In this document: in pieces, positions 28,082-35,056 of the stretch
Position numbering within the stretch: the stretch's first letter is position 1
How the letters are laid out: the number at the start of each line of letters is the position of its first letter
Assembly (NCBI GenBank): GCA_021300575.1
Contig: JAJTDM010000032.1
Span: 1 to 35,056, forward strand
DNA: 35,056 nt
Direction of reading: 5' to 3'
Source: Rubrivivax sp.
GTDB taxonomy: Bacteria; Pseudomonadota; Gammaproteobacteria; Burkholderiales; Burkholderiaceae_C
The notes under the pieces: model-generated
Database searches by the model: none
What the model was told of the DNA's origin: nothing
Seen by the model: only the letters and a program-made list of their open reading frames with translations
Translations under genes and position numbers: made by a program

Positions 28082-29299
28082 TCAGAGCGTCTCCGACCTG
28101 AGTCGGGTGCGGACCCAGGCCCAGCTCAGCAGGCCGACCAGCATCAGCGCGGCGGAAGCCAGGGACAGGTGCAGCGAGGAATGCATCACCAGCGGCGCCA
28201 GCACACCGGCCACCAGCCCGTTCATGATGCCCGAGGAGAAGGCCTGGACGGAGGAAGCCATGCCTCGCCGCTCGGGCACCAGGTCCAGCAGCAGCAAGGT
28301 GACCGAGGGCGTCATCACCGACCACCCGAAGGAGTACACCGCCACCGGCCACAGCGCCCAGCCCGGGTGGGGCGGCAGTACCGCGCTCAGCAGCACGTTC
28401 AACGCGGAGATGCCCAGCATGATGAGAAAGCCCAGGCGGATCTGCGCCGCCGGACGGATGCGCCCGGCCAGGCGGCCGCTCATCCAGGCGCCGGACATGA
28501 TGCCGGCCACGCTGAGGGTGAAGAACCAGAAGAACTCGGTGGGCTGCAATTGCAGAAGTTCGCCCAGCCACACGGGGGCCGACAGCACATACAGGAACAT
28601 GCCGTTGAAGGGCAGGCTGCTGGCCAGCGCCAGGGCCATGAAGCGCGCGCTCGCGCCCATCTGCCAGTAGCCGCGCAACAGGTGGGCCACGTGCAGCGGT
28701 TGCCGCTGGCTGGCGTGCAGTGACTCCGGCAGCTTTCGCCACATCACCGCGCACAGCACCGCCCCCACCAGCGCCAGGAACCAGAACACCGAAGTCCAGC
28801 CCAGGGCAACGAAGAGCCAGCCGCCCACCAGCGGCGCCACGGCCGGCGCCACGCCAAAGAAGATGGTCACCTGCGACATCACGCGCTGGGCCTGCGCAGG
28901 CGGGAACAGGTCGCGGATGATGGCCCGGCCGATCACCATGCCGCCGCCGGCCGACAAGCCCTGCACCGTGCGCCAGAACAGCAGCCAGCCGATGGAGGGG
29001 CTGAGCGCGCACCCCACGGAAGCGAGGGTGAACACCGCCATGGCCACCAGCACCACGGGGCGCCGGCCCAGGCTGTCGGACAAGGCGCCATGAAACAGGT
29101 TCATCAGCGCAAAGGCGAACAGGTAGGTCGACAGGGTCTGCTGCATCTGCACCGCAGACGCCGACAGGTCGGCGGCCATGCCGGGAAACGTCGGCAGGTA
29201 GGTGTCGATGGCGAAGGGGCCGAGCGAACTCAGGCCGGCCAGCAGCAGGGCCAGGGTCCACAGAGGGCCGCGCCACAGGGTCGCGGCTTGGGGATGCAT
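28082..29299 (-). CDS. Bcr/CflA-type MFS drug efflux transporter
   Basis: 405 residues, about 12 membrane helices, family length. Inner-membrane proton-driven exporter. Seen: the early PFAIDTYLPTFPGMAADL of the Bcr/CflA (DHA1) group, motif A-like GALSDSLGRRPVVL, and RTVQGLSAGGGMVIGRAIIRDLF. The start is ATG 29299 (MHPQAATLWRGPL); an upstream frame extension runs into the rnpB end and was excluded. A TTGACA sits on the minus strand at 29355-29350 but lacks a good -10. The substrate cannot be inferred. Confidence 0.9.
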   Translation of the reverse strand: MHPQAATLWRGPLWTLALLLAGLSSLGPFAIDTYLPTFPGMAADLSASAVQMQQTLSTYLFAFALMNLFHGALSDSLGRRPVVLVAMAVFTLASVGCALSPSIGWLLFWRTVQGLSAGGGMVIGRAIIRDLFPPAQAQRVMSQVTIFFGVAPAVAPLVGGWLFVALGWTSVFWFLALVGAVLCAVMWRKLPESLHASQRQPLHVAHLLRGYWQMGASARFMALALASSLPFNGMFLYVLSAPVWLGELLQLQPTEFFWFFTLSVAGIMSGAWMSGRLAGRIRPAAQIRLGFLIMLGISALNVLLSAVLPPHPGWALWPVAVYSFGWSVMTPSVTLLLLDLVPERRGMASSVQAFSSGIMNGLVAGVLAPLVMHSSLHLSLASAALMLVGLLSWAWVRTRLRSETL

Positions 29300-29359
29300 G
29301 GTCGGGGCGTCCTTCGTGCCTGGCCTGTGCCGCAATGCGCCGCACAAGCTGTCAATAGT

Positions 29360-29813
29360 GTGAAGCAGACCGATAGGCCGGATTCTGTGCACCCGTGTGT
29401 CTTGCGACCCCCGGGCGTGACCGCCATTCCTCTGGGCCGGGGGTCACCCCACCGGCTCGGTGCCACCTACCCGCCGGCTCCGCGGAGCCACGTCAACGCC
29501 GGCCTACTTGGTGTTGCTGCGCGCAGAGATTGCCCGTTGCACCCTGCGCGGGGCTTCCGCCCCGCGCAGGGTGGCTGAGGGGTCTGGATGCTTGCGCATC
29601 CAGGGCCCGCTGACGCGGCCCGCGCAACTTTCGTCGCGCACCCCACAGAACACCCTGACTGGGACCATCCACCCTGCGCAGACTCGTCTCTGTTGCTCTG
29701 ATCCTCACCTCGCGGTGGAGAGCCGTTAGCTCCTGCGCTGCCCTGTGCAGTCCGGACCTTCCTCCAGGGCCGTGTTTCCACGCTCGCCCCAGCGGCGGTC
29801 TGGCCTGCTTCAC
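29360..29813 (-). ncRNA. rnpB: RNase P RNA, bacterial class A
   Basis: The 5' and 3' ends pair perfectly as helix P1 (GUGAAGCAG with CUGCUUCAC; plus-strand 29805-29813 and 29360-29368). Seen on the minus strand: GGAGGAAGGTCCGGACT and CACAGGGCAG near the 5' end, GAGCAACAGAGACGA, AGCAACACCAAGTAGGCC, and ACAGAATCCGGCCTATCGG near the 3' end, all standard core elements. At about 454 nt it is longer than the E. coli RNA (377 nt). The extra length includes a 15-bp perfect GC-rich hairpin with GGAA loop (29540-29573). GACAAT at 29825-29820 is a plausible -10. I see no U-rich terminator hairpin after the 3' end. Confidence 0.95.
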
Positions 29814-29955
29814 ATCTGCATTGTCCCACCCATCACCGAAAGGGCTGCCGCGTGTCCCGGCCGTGCGATGAATTGACCCGGCCCTGAGCAAAGAGTTTCT
29901 AGCCCCGCTCCAAGGTTCAGTCCAAGTCTAAGTACAGCTCAAGCGTAGAAAGATA

Positions 29956-29984
29956 TCAATCAATTACTTTTCTTCTCTTATCAT
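29956..29984 (+). promoter_or_regulatory. candidate promoter of the abiE-hsd operon, near-leaderless
   Basis: TATCAT at 29979-29984 matches the -10 consensus at 5/6. The -35 region (29956-29961) is poor, as in many activated or autoregulated promoters. Initiation 6-8 bases downstream would fall at or just before the abiEi ATG (29992), and no Shine-Dalgarno precedes that ATG. The surrounding 29935-29990 is strikingly AT-rich for this genome. Confidence 0.4.
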
Positions 29985-29991
29985 GTAGCGC

Positions 29992-30801
29992 ATGGTCCCT
30001 TCCGGCCTCAGCGCCGCTTCGCGTCGCGAACTCAGTCGCCTGTTGCGAGATAACCCGCCTCTCGTCACCACGAGCCTGGCGGTGTCAACGCTGGGGCTGA
30101 CGCCGGCCGCCGCTTCGCGCCGGCTGACCGCCTGGGCGCGCGCTGGATGGCTGGCGCGCGTCCGGCGCGGCGCCTACGTCCCCGTGCCGATCGAATCGCC
30201 TTCTGCCGACGTGGCGCTAGAAGACCCGTGGTCGGTCGCCATGACCATGTTCGCGCCGTGCTACATCGGCGGCTGGTCTGCCGCGGAACACTGGGGGCTG
30301 ACCGAGCAGATCTTCCGCTCGGTTTGCGTGATGACGCTGAAGCGCCCCTACGACCGCCAGCCAGTCTTGCGCAAAGTCCGCTTCGACCTGCACACGGTGG
30401 CCCAGTCACAGCTCGTCGGGTTGAAGACGGTGTGGCGCGGAGGCACTCGCTTGCAGGTGTCCGACCCGGCCCGGACCTTGGTCGACATGCTGACGTCACC
30501 AAGCCTCGGAGGGGGCATTCGCCATGTGGCGGAGATGCTGAACACACTGCTTCACGAGCAGCCCAAAGAAGCCCCCAAGCTGTTGCTCTACGCAGAAAAG
30601 CTGGGCGTCGGTGCCGTCTACAAGCGCCTGGGCTACTTGACGCAACGTGATCACCCTGACCTCGCCGAGTTGATCGCCACCTGCCGCCAGCGCATGACGG
30701 CAGGCTATGCCAGCCTGGATCCGGCACTCCCGGCAGACCGCCTGGTGACGGCATGGAGGGTATGGGTCCCGGACAGTGAACTGCGGGAACCAGCGTCATG
30801 A
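29992..30801 (+). CDS. abiEi: AbiEi-type antitoxin / transcriptional repressor (type IV TA)
   Basis: 269 residues. N-terminal winged-helix region (about 10-65, ...TPAAASRRLTAWARAGWLARVRRGAYVPVP), then the AbiEi body with WSVAMTMFAPCYIGGWSAAEHWGLTEQ and VSDPARTLVDML. In AbiE systems this protein represses its own promoter and neutralises the toxin without stable binding. It overlaps the toxin start (ATGA at 30798-30801). The ATG is the first possible start after an in-frame stop at 29986. It lies between rnpB (divergent) and the hsd genes. Confidence 0.88.
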   Translation: MVPSGLSAASRRELSRLLRDNPPLVTTSLAVSTLGLTPAAASRRLTAWARAGWLARVRRGAYVPVPIESPSADVALEDPWSVAMTMFAPCYIGGWSAAEHWGLTEQIFRSVCVMTLKRPYDRQPVLRKVRFDLHTVAQSQLVGLKTVWRGGTRLQVSDPARTLVDMLTSPSLGGGIRHVAEMLNTLLHEQPKEAPKLLLYAEKLGVGAVYKRLGYLTQRDHPDLAELIATCRQRMTAGYASLDPALPADRLVTAWRVWVPDSELREPAS

Positions 30802-32264
30802 TCCCCAAGCAGGAAATCATGGCGCTTGCAGCCGAACTACAGCTCCAGGCCCATGTGGTCGAGAAGGACTACGCCCTCGGCTGGTTCCTGGCCGGCATTT
30901 CGGCCCACCCGGTGATCGGCCCGCGCTGGGTGTTCAAGGGCGGCACCTGCCTGAAGAAGTGCTACTTCGAGACCTACCGCTTTTCGGAAGACCTCGACTT
31001 CACGCTGCAGGATGCCGAGCATCTGGACGAAGCATTTCTGGCCGAGGTCTTCGAGGAGATTGGCGAGTGGGTCTACGACGCCTGCGGCCTGCAGCTTCCG
31101 CCCGAAGCGCGCAAGTTCGAGGTCTTTACCAATCCGCGTGGCACGCAGTCGGCCCAAGGCCGCGTGGGCTATCGCGGGCCGCTCGGTCGCGCGGGCGATC
31201 CGCCCCGCATCAAGCTCGACCTGGCCGCCGACGAGGTGCTGGTGCTGACGCCGGTGCAGCGCCCGGTTCACCACCCTTACACCGACCGACCGGCAGAAGG
31301 TATCCACGTCCTCAGCTACTCGTTCGAAGAAGTCTTTGCCGAGAAGATGCGGGCACTGGCAGAACGCCAGCGCCCGCGGGACCTGTACGACGTGGTGCAC
31401 CTCTACCGCCGGCAAGACCTGCAGCCTGATCGCGCCGTCGTCCGCAGCACGCTGGCCCGCAAATGCGAGTTCAAGGGCATCGCGGTGCCCACCTATGCCG
31501 CACTGACGGACCGCCCCGAGCGCGCCGCCATCGAGGTGGAGTGGGAGCAGATGCTCGCCCACCAGCTGCCGACCTGCCCGCCCTTTGCCGAGTTCTGGCA
31601 AGAGCTTCCGGAAGTCTTCGAGTGGCTGAACGAAGCCATCGCCGCGCCCACCTTCGCTGCCGTGCCGGGTGGAGCGTTCGGGCTCGATGCGCTGGACGCT
31701 ACCTGGCGTTTGCCGCCGATGGTTCAGGCCTGGGGTGCCGAGGCTGGATCCCTGGAGACGATTCGCTTCGCCGCGGCCAACCGCCTCTGCGTGCAGCTGG
31801 ACTACACCAAGATCAACGGCGATCGCACATCGCCCACGATCGAACCCTACTCGGTTCGCCGGACGAGCGCCGGTCACCTGCTGTTGTTCGGCGTGAAGGC
31901 AGACACCGGCGAATCGCGCAGCTACCGGCTGGACCGCGTCAACGCAGCCACGGTCACGCGGCAAGCCTTCCGGCCCCGCTACGTCGTCGAGCTGACGGCG
32001 TCGGGTCCGCTGGCCGCACCCTTTCTGGAGCGCCCGGCATCGACCGCCGCTGCCTTTACACCGGCATGGCCATCCGCCCGCAAGAGCCCGGCGCCTGCGC
32101 GCCGCGCCGGCCCCAAGCCCTTCGGCCAGACCGGGCTCAGCTACACCTTCGCCTGCACGGTCTGCGGCAAGACTTTCAAGCGCAGCACCTACGACGCCAC
32201 GCTGAACCCGCACAAGAACAAACAGGGATGGCCGTGCCCTGGGCGAATCGGCTTTCCGAAGTGA
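30798..32264 (+). CDS. abiEii: AbiEii nucleotidyltransferase toxin with WYL-like and zinc-finger-like C-terminal domains
   Basis: 488 residues, longer than plain AbiEii toxins (about 300). Nucleotidyltransferase core: FKGGTCLKK at 46-54 and RFSEDLDFTL at 61-70 (D65, D67), RIKLDL at 137-142, EEVFAEKM at 177-184 and RPRDLYDVVHLY at 192-203. A region at about 317-392 resembles a WYL domain (YTKINGDRTSPTIEPYSVRR, HLLLFGVK, SRSYRLDRV). After a basic Pro/Ala linker, residues 450-486 hold CTVCGKTFKRSTYDATL and NPHKNKQGWPCPGR, with C453, C456, H472 and C480 as a possible zinc site. The core should inactivate a cellular target by NMP transfer; a sensing role for the extra domains is inference. Confidence 0.85.
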   Translation: MIPKQEIMALAAELQLQAHVVEKDYALGWFLAGISAHPVIGPRWVFKGGTCLKKCYFETYRFSEDLDFTLQDAEHLDEAFLAEVFEEIGEWVYDACGLQLPPEARKFEVFTNPRGTQSAQGRVGYRGPLGRAGDPPRIKLDLAADEVLVLTPVQRPVHHPYTDRPAEGIHVLSYSFEEVFAEKMRALAERQRPRDLYDVVHLYRRQDLQPDRAVVRSTLARKCEFKGIAVPTYAALTDRPERAAIEVEWEQMLAHQLPTCPPFAEFWQELPEVFEWLNEAIAAPTFAAVPGGAFGLDALDATWRLPPMVQAWGAEAGSLETIRFAAANRLCVQLDYTKINGDRTSPTIEPYSVRRTSAGHLLLFGVKADTGESRSYRLDRVNAATVTRQAFRPRYVVELTASGPLAAPFLERPASTAAAFTPAWPSARKSPAPARRAGPKPFGQTGLSYTFACTVCGKTFKRSTYDATLNPHKNKQGWPCPGRIGFPK

Positions 32265-32274
32265 ACGAGAACCT

Positions 32275-34470
32275 ATGAATCTGCAAGAACTGCTGACCAA
32301 GCTCGAGACGCCGATCGTCATCCGCCCCACGCGGCGCATGACCCAGGGCGAGCTTGAAACCTACCTCGACAAGGCCGCCGACATCCTGCGCGGCAACGCC
32401 GACCACTCCGAATTTCGCGGCTATGTCTTCGCTCTGCTGTTCTACAAGCGCATCAGCGACTGCTACGAGGAGGAGGTCCGCAGCCAGGCTGACGCACTGG
32501 CCAAGGCCGGCATGCCCAGGGACCAAGCCATCCTGCTGGCCCGTGACCCACAGAACCACCACTTCACCGTGCCGGAGCACGCGGCCTGGGCCGATGTGGC
32601 GCGCACCGCGAAAGGCCAGCTCGGGCAGGCGCTCAACGACGCGATGCTGTCCATCGAGCGCGCCAACGCCCACCGCCAGAACAACTTTGACGGCATCCTC
32701 ACCGGCAAGATCGACTTCAACAAGCAGGACGAGCTGCCGCGCGACAAGCTGGTCAATCTGATCAACCACTTCGGTAGCCAGACCTTCGACCGGGCCCACG
32801 TGTCCGACGATCTGTTCGGCAACGCCTACGAGTACCTGATCCGCAACTTCGCCAGCAAGGCGGGCAAGTCCAGCGGCGAGTTCTACACGCCGGCCGAGGT
32901 GGGCTTCCTGATGGCCGAGGTGCTGCAGCCGCGCGCCGGCATGTCCATCTGCGACTGGGCCAGTGGCTCGGGCGGCCTGCTCTTGCAGTGCATCCGCCAC
33001 GTCAAGAAGCACGGCGGCGATGTGCGCCAGCTGCAGCTGCACGGGCAGGAATCCAACGTCGCCACCTACAACATCTCACGCATCAACATGATCCTGCACG
33101 GCATCCCCGTGTGGGACCACAAGCAGGGTGACAGTCTGCGCGACCCGCGCCACCTCACCGCCGAAAGCCGCCTCAAGCAGTTCGACCGCGTCATCATGAA
33201 TCCGCCCTTCTCACTGGAGGACTGGGGCTACGACACCGTGGTGGCCGGCGACAAGTTCGGCCGCCTGTCCTACGGCATGCCACCCACGAGCAACGGCGAC
33301 TGGGCCTGGCTGCAGCAAATCGCCAAGTCGCTGAAGGACGCCGACCCGGATACCGGCGCCGGCGGTCAGGGCATGGTGGTGATGTCGCAGGGCGTGCTCT
33401 TCCGCGGCCAGCCCGAACAGACCGAAGAAGAAGATGGCCAGAATCAGAAGGCCGATGCCGAATACGTGATCCGCCGTGGCTTCATCGAGGCCGACCTTAT
33501 CGAAGCCATCGTCGTGTTGCCGGGCAAGCTGTTCTATGGCAACAACGTGCCCGGCTGCCTGCTCCTGCTGAACAAGACCAAGCCCGCGGCGCGCAAGGAC
33601 AAGATCCTGATGATCTGGGCCTCGCGCCACTTCCACAAGGGCAACCCGCAGAACCTGCTGCGCCCCTCCGACCTGATGCGCACGCTGGTGCCTTGGCGTG
33701 CCTTTGGCGATCTGCAAACCGCGCGCCACCTGGTGCCCGAGCACGAGGCCCAGCTCATCCGTGAAGTGGAGCAGCAGCGCGACGGCCGCATGGCCGACAT
33801 CGGGGACGCCTACGGCCCCGTGCTGGAGCCGCTGCCGCGGCTGGAGGCCGAACTTGCGATCCTGGACGCGCTGGACCTAAAGGTGCAGGCCGTCAAGGAT
33901 GCCATCGCGCCCGAGCACCCGTACTTTCACCCGTTGGCACCATTGCAGGCGGAGGTCGAGCGCATCGAGGGTGAGATCGCCGGCGCCGGCCGCGGCGACA
34001 AGGTCGCACTGAAGGCATCGCTCGTGGCACCGAAGGCCAAATTCGACGACGCGCGCAGGAAACTCGTCGACGCCATCAAGGCACGCCACAAACAGGTGAC
34101 TCGTGCCGTCAAGGACCTCGGCAAGCTCAAGGAAGAGCGCGACGCCCGCGAGCAGGAGGTCAAGCTCGCTGCCGCGCGCGAAGTCACCCACCTGCACGAG
34201 GCGGCGGCGGACCTGCTGCGCATCTGTGGCAGCGACGATGAAGCTCGTCGCTACTTCTCCGTGATCGCCCGAGCCGAGATCGAGGAGAACGAGTTCAACC
34301 TCAACCTGCCCCGATACGTGGACACGTTCGAGCCCGAAGAAGTGCTTCCGCTTGCCGCAGCCACGGCGCAACTAGCGTCGACCACCGCGGCGGCAGCGGC
34401 CGCCCAAACTGCGCTGCAAACGCTCCTGGCGAAGCTCATCGCGCCCGAGGCAAGAGAAGGGGGCGCCTGA
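32275..34470 (+). CDS. hsdM: type I restriction-modification methyltransferase subunit HsdM
   Basis: 731 residues. N6-adenine methyltransferase subunit. Seen: N-terminal helical domain (DKAADILRGNADHSEFRGYV, LLFYKRISD), SGEFYTPAEVGFLMAEVL at 200-217, SAM motif I CDWASGSGGLLL at 226-237, catalytic NPPF at 309-312 followed by SLEDWG, and the late LPGKLFYGNNVPGCLL and ENEFNLNLPRYVDTFEPEE. An extended coiled-coil-rich C-terminal part with many Lys/Glu makes it longer than EcoKI HsdM (529). It begins 10 bp after the AbiEii toxin gene, suggesting one operon, and overlaps hsdS by one base (TGATG). Confidence 0.94.
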   Translation: MNLQELLTKLETPIVIRPTRRMTQGELETYLDKAADILRGNADHSEFRGYVFALLFYKRISDCYEEEVRSQADALAKAGMPRDQAILLARDPQNHHFTVPEHAAWADVARTAKGQLGQALNDAMLSIERANAHRQNNFDGILTGKIDFNKQDELPRDKLVNLINHFGSQTFDRAHVSDDLFGNAYEYLIRNFASKAGKSSGEFYTPAEVGFLMAEVLQPRAGMSICDWASGSGGLLLQCIRHVKKHGGDVRQLQLHGQESNVATYNISRINMILHGIPVWDHKQGDSLRDPRHLTAESRLKQFDRVIMNPPFSLEDWGYDTVVAGDKFGRLSYGMPPTSNGDWAWLQQIAKSLKDADPDTGAGGQGMVVMSQGVLFRGQPEQTEEEDGQNQKADAEYVIRRGFIEADLIEAIVVLPGKLFYGNNVPGCLLLLNKTKPAARKDKILMIWASRHFHKGNPQNLLRPSDLMRTLVPWRAFGDLQTARHLVPEHEAQLIREVEQQRDGRMADIGDAYGPVLEPLPRLEAELAILDALDLKVQAVKDAIAPEHPYFHPLAPLQAEVERIEGEIAGAGRGDKVALKASLVAPKAKFDDARRKLVDAIKARHKQVTRAVKDLGKLKEERDAREQEVKLAAAREVTHLHEAAADLLRICGSDDEARRYFSVIARAEIEENEFNLNLPRYVDTFEPEEVLPLAAATAQLASTTAAAAAAQTALQTLLAKLIAPEAREGGA

Positions 34471-34994
34471 TGTTGACGCACCGGTCCAGAACCATTCTGG
34501 GCGACATCCCGCCTGATTGGCAGGCCAGGCCTGTCAGACAGTTGATCACCGATCAGTTTGCCGGCGACTGGGGCGATGACGAAGGCGAGCAGGCCGTCTC
34601 GGTCATGCGCTCGACCAACTTCACGAACGACGGGCGCCTCGACATGAGCGACGTGGCCACCCGCTACTTTCCCAAGGACAAGGCCGCGCAGTTTCAATTG
34701 AAGCGAGGCGATTTGCTCGTTGAGCGTTCTGGAGGTGGGCCTGAGCAACCGGTCGGCCGCATCGGCTTCATCGAGCAGGACATGCCAGGCGCCACGGTCT
34801 CCAACTTCGTCCAGGTGCTTCGGCCGGATGCCGAGAAGGTGGATGCCGCGTACCTTGGCTGGGCGCTGTTCGAGCTGCAGCGCACAGGCATCATCGAACG
34901 GGTGCAGCAGCAGTCCACCCAAATGCGCAACTTGAACTGGCGCGGCGATGTCCCAGGCGTAGTTGGAACTTCAGGCGGCGGTTTCCGCCGGTGA
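34470..34994 (+). CDS. hsdS: type I specificity subunit HsdS, truncated after the first target-recognition domain
   Basis: 174 residues, where intact HsdS is about 400. The first target-recognition domain reads normally (IPPDWQARPVRQLI, RGDLLVERSGG, GRIGFIEQD, VSNFVQVLRPD) up to QQQSTQMRNLNWR at residues 146-158 (base 34943). The expected central conserved helix (PLP-leading sequence and EQ-rich repeat) is replaced by GDVPGVVGTSGGGFRR and a stop. I infer disruption by insertion or rearrangement near 34944. A half-size HsdS can sometimes act as a dimer, but that needs the central helix, which is missing. No hsdR is in the window. Confidence 0.8.
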   Translation: MLTHRSRTILGDIPPDWQARPVRQLITDQFAGDWGDDEGEQAVSVMRSTNFTNDGRLDMSDVATRYFPKDKAAQFQLKRGDLLVERSGGGPEQPVGRIGFIEQDMPGATVSNFVQVLRPDAEKVDAAYLGWALFELQRTGIIERVQQQSTQMRNLNWRGDVPGVVGTSGGGFRR

Positions 34995-35056
34995 GTTCGA
35001 GAGAATCGAGCTTGCCAACTTGAAACCCTGAACCTGAAGGATGGAAACCGCCATGA
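34944..35056 (+). other. unrelated sequence after the hsdS breakpoint, with inverted repeats and a possible new gene start
   Basis: Homology to HsdS stops at 34943. Beyond it, GGCGGTTTCC (34977-34986) is the inverse complement of 35043-35052, and CTTCAGG (34969-34975) is the inverse complement of 35033-35039. A compact hairpin CGGCGG-TTT-CCGCCG lies at 34976-34990. An AAGGATG at 35037-35043 could serve an ATG at 35053; ATG 35041 is in frame with it. Too little remains to identify the gene. A mobile-element end is possible, but nothing in it proves this. Confidence 0.35.

Noticed and set aside
28074..29345. 423-codon minus-strand frame overlapping the MFS gene in another frame
   Set aside because: Arg/Gly-rich, no transmembrane pattern; the neighbouring frame has the full Bcr/CflA signature.
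29395..29891. Several open frames across the rnpB locus
   Set aside because: The stretch is explained by RNase P RNA with its conserved core and P1 pairing; the frames have no homology.
30837..32339. 500-codon minus-strand frame over the AbiEii gene
   Set aside because: Antisense of a gene with clear nucleotidyltransferase motifs.
34941..34970. Second attC-like site at the hsdS break (AACTGGCGC ... GGCGTAGTT)
   Set aside because: The pairing is imperfect and short, boxes do not fit RYYYAAC/GTTRRRY, and the GTTGG...CCAAC pair further on is in the wrong order for attC.

Overview
The window looks like a high-GC betaproteobacterial chromosome segment, most likely order Burkholderiales. The evidence is the complete division/cell-wall (dcw) cluster in beta/gamma order, an FtsZ tail of the IPAFLRKQAD type, a MurE with the DNPR (meso-diaminopimelate) motif, and a class A RNase P RNA. 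The exact genus cannot be fixed by reading; a Comamonadaceae or Rubrivivax/Leptothrix-like member is a guess.

Layout. (1) 1-5.6 kb, minus strand: a restriction-modification operon read right to left. It encodes a small methyltransferase-like subunit, an ImmA/IrrE metalloprotease, a DUF4411 PIN-type protein, an Eco57I-like adenine methyltransferase, and a GIY-YIG/DEAD-type translocase that is cut off before its second RecA lobe. The cut coincides with an attC-like hairpin at 34-118. (2) 5.8-23.8 kb, minus strand: the dcw cluster mraZ-rsmH-ftsL-ftsI-murE-murF-mraY-murD-ftsW-murG-murC-ddl-ftsQ-ftsA-ftsZ. Most stop/start codons overlap (ATGA, GTGA, TTGA, TGATG). It is driven by a promoter upstream of mraZ that overlaps three 10-bp-phased AAGTG repeats (a MraZ operator) and closed by an intrinsic terminator after ftsZ. 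(3) 24.0-25.8 kb, plus strand: a class III aminotransferase and a small membrane protein. (4) 25.8-29.8 kb, minus strand: an alpha-carbonic anhydrase with a very long Ala/Pro-rich N-terminus, a membrane-anchored lytic transglycosylase, a Bcr/CflA-type MFS exporter, and rnpB. (5) 30.0-35.0 kb, plus strand: an AbiEi/AbiEii toxin-antitoxin pair directly upstream of hsdM and a broken hsdS.

How it fits together. The core genes take peptidoglycan precursor synthesis from UDP-MurNAc to lipid II and on to septal synthesis and the Z ring. On both flanks sit defence loci with the same logic: a toxin-antitoxin-like pair embedded in, or leading, a restriction-modification operon. In both loci the last visible gene loses family homology close to the window edge, which suggests that mobile elements lie just outside. 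The most unusual items are the AbiEii toxin fused to a WYL-like domain and a C-terminal zinc-finger-like motif, the attC-like scar in the left translocase, and a roughly 98-bp tandem duplication between ftsW and murG that creates a translationally coupled 33-codon ORF.
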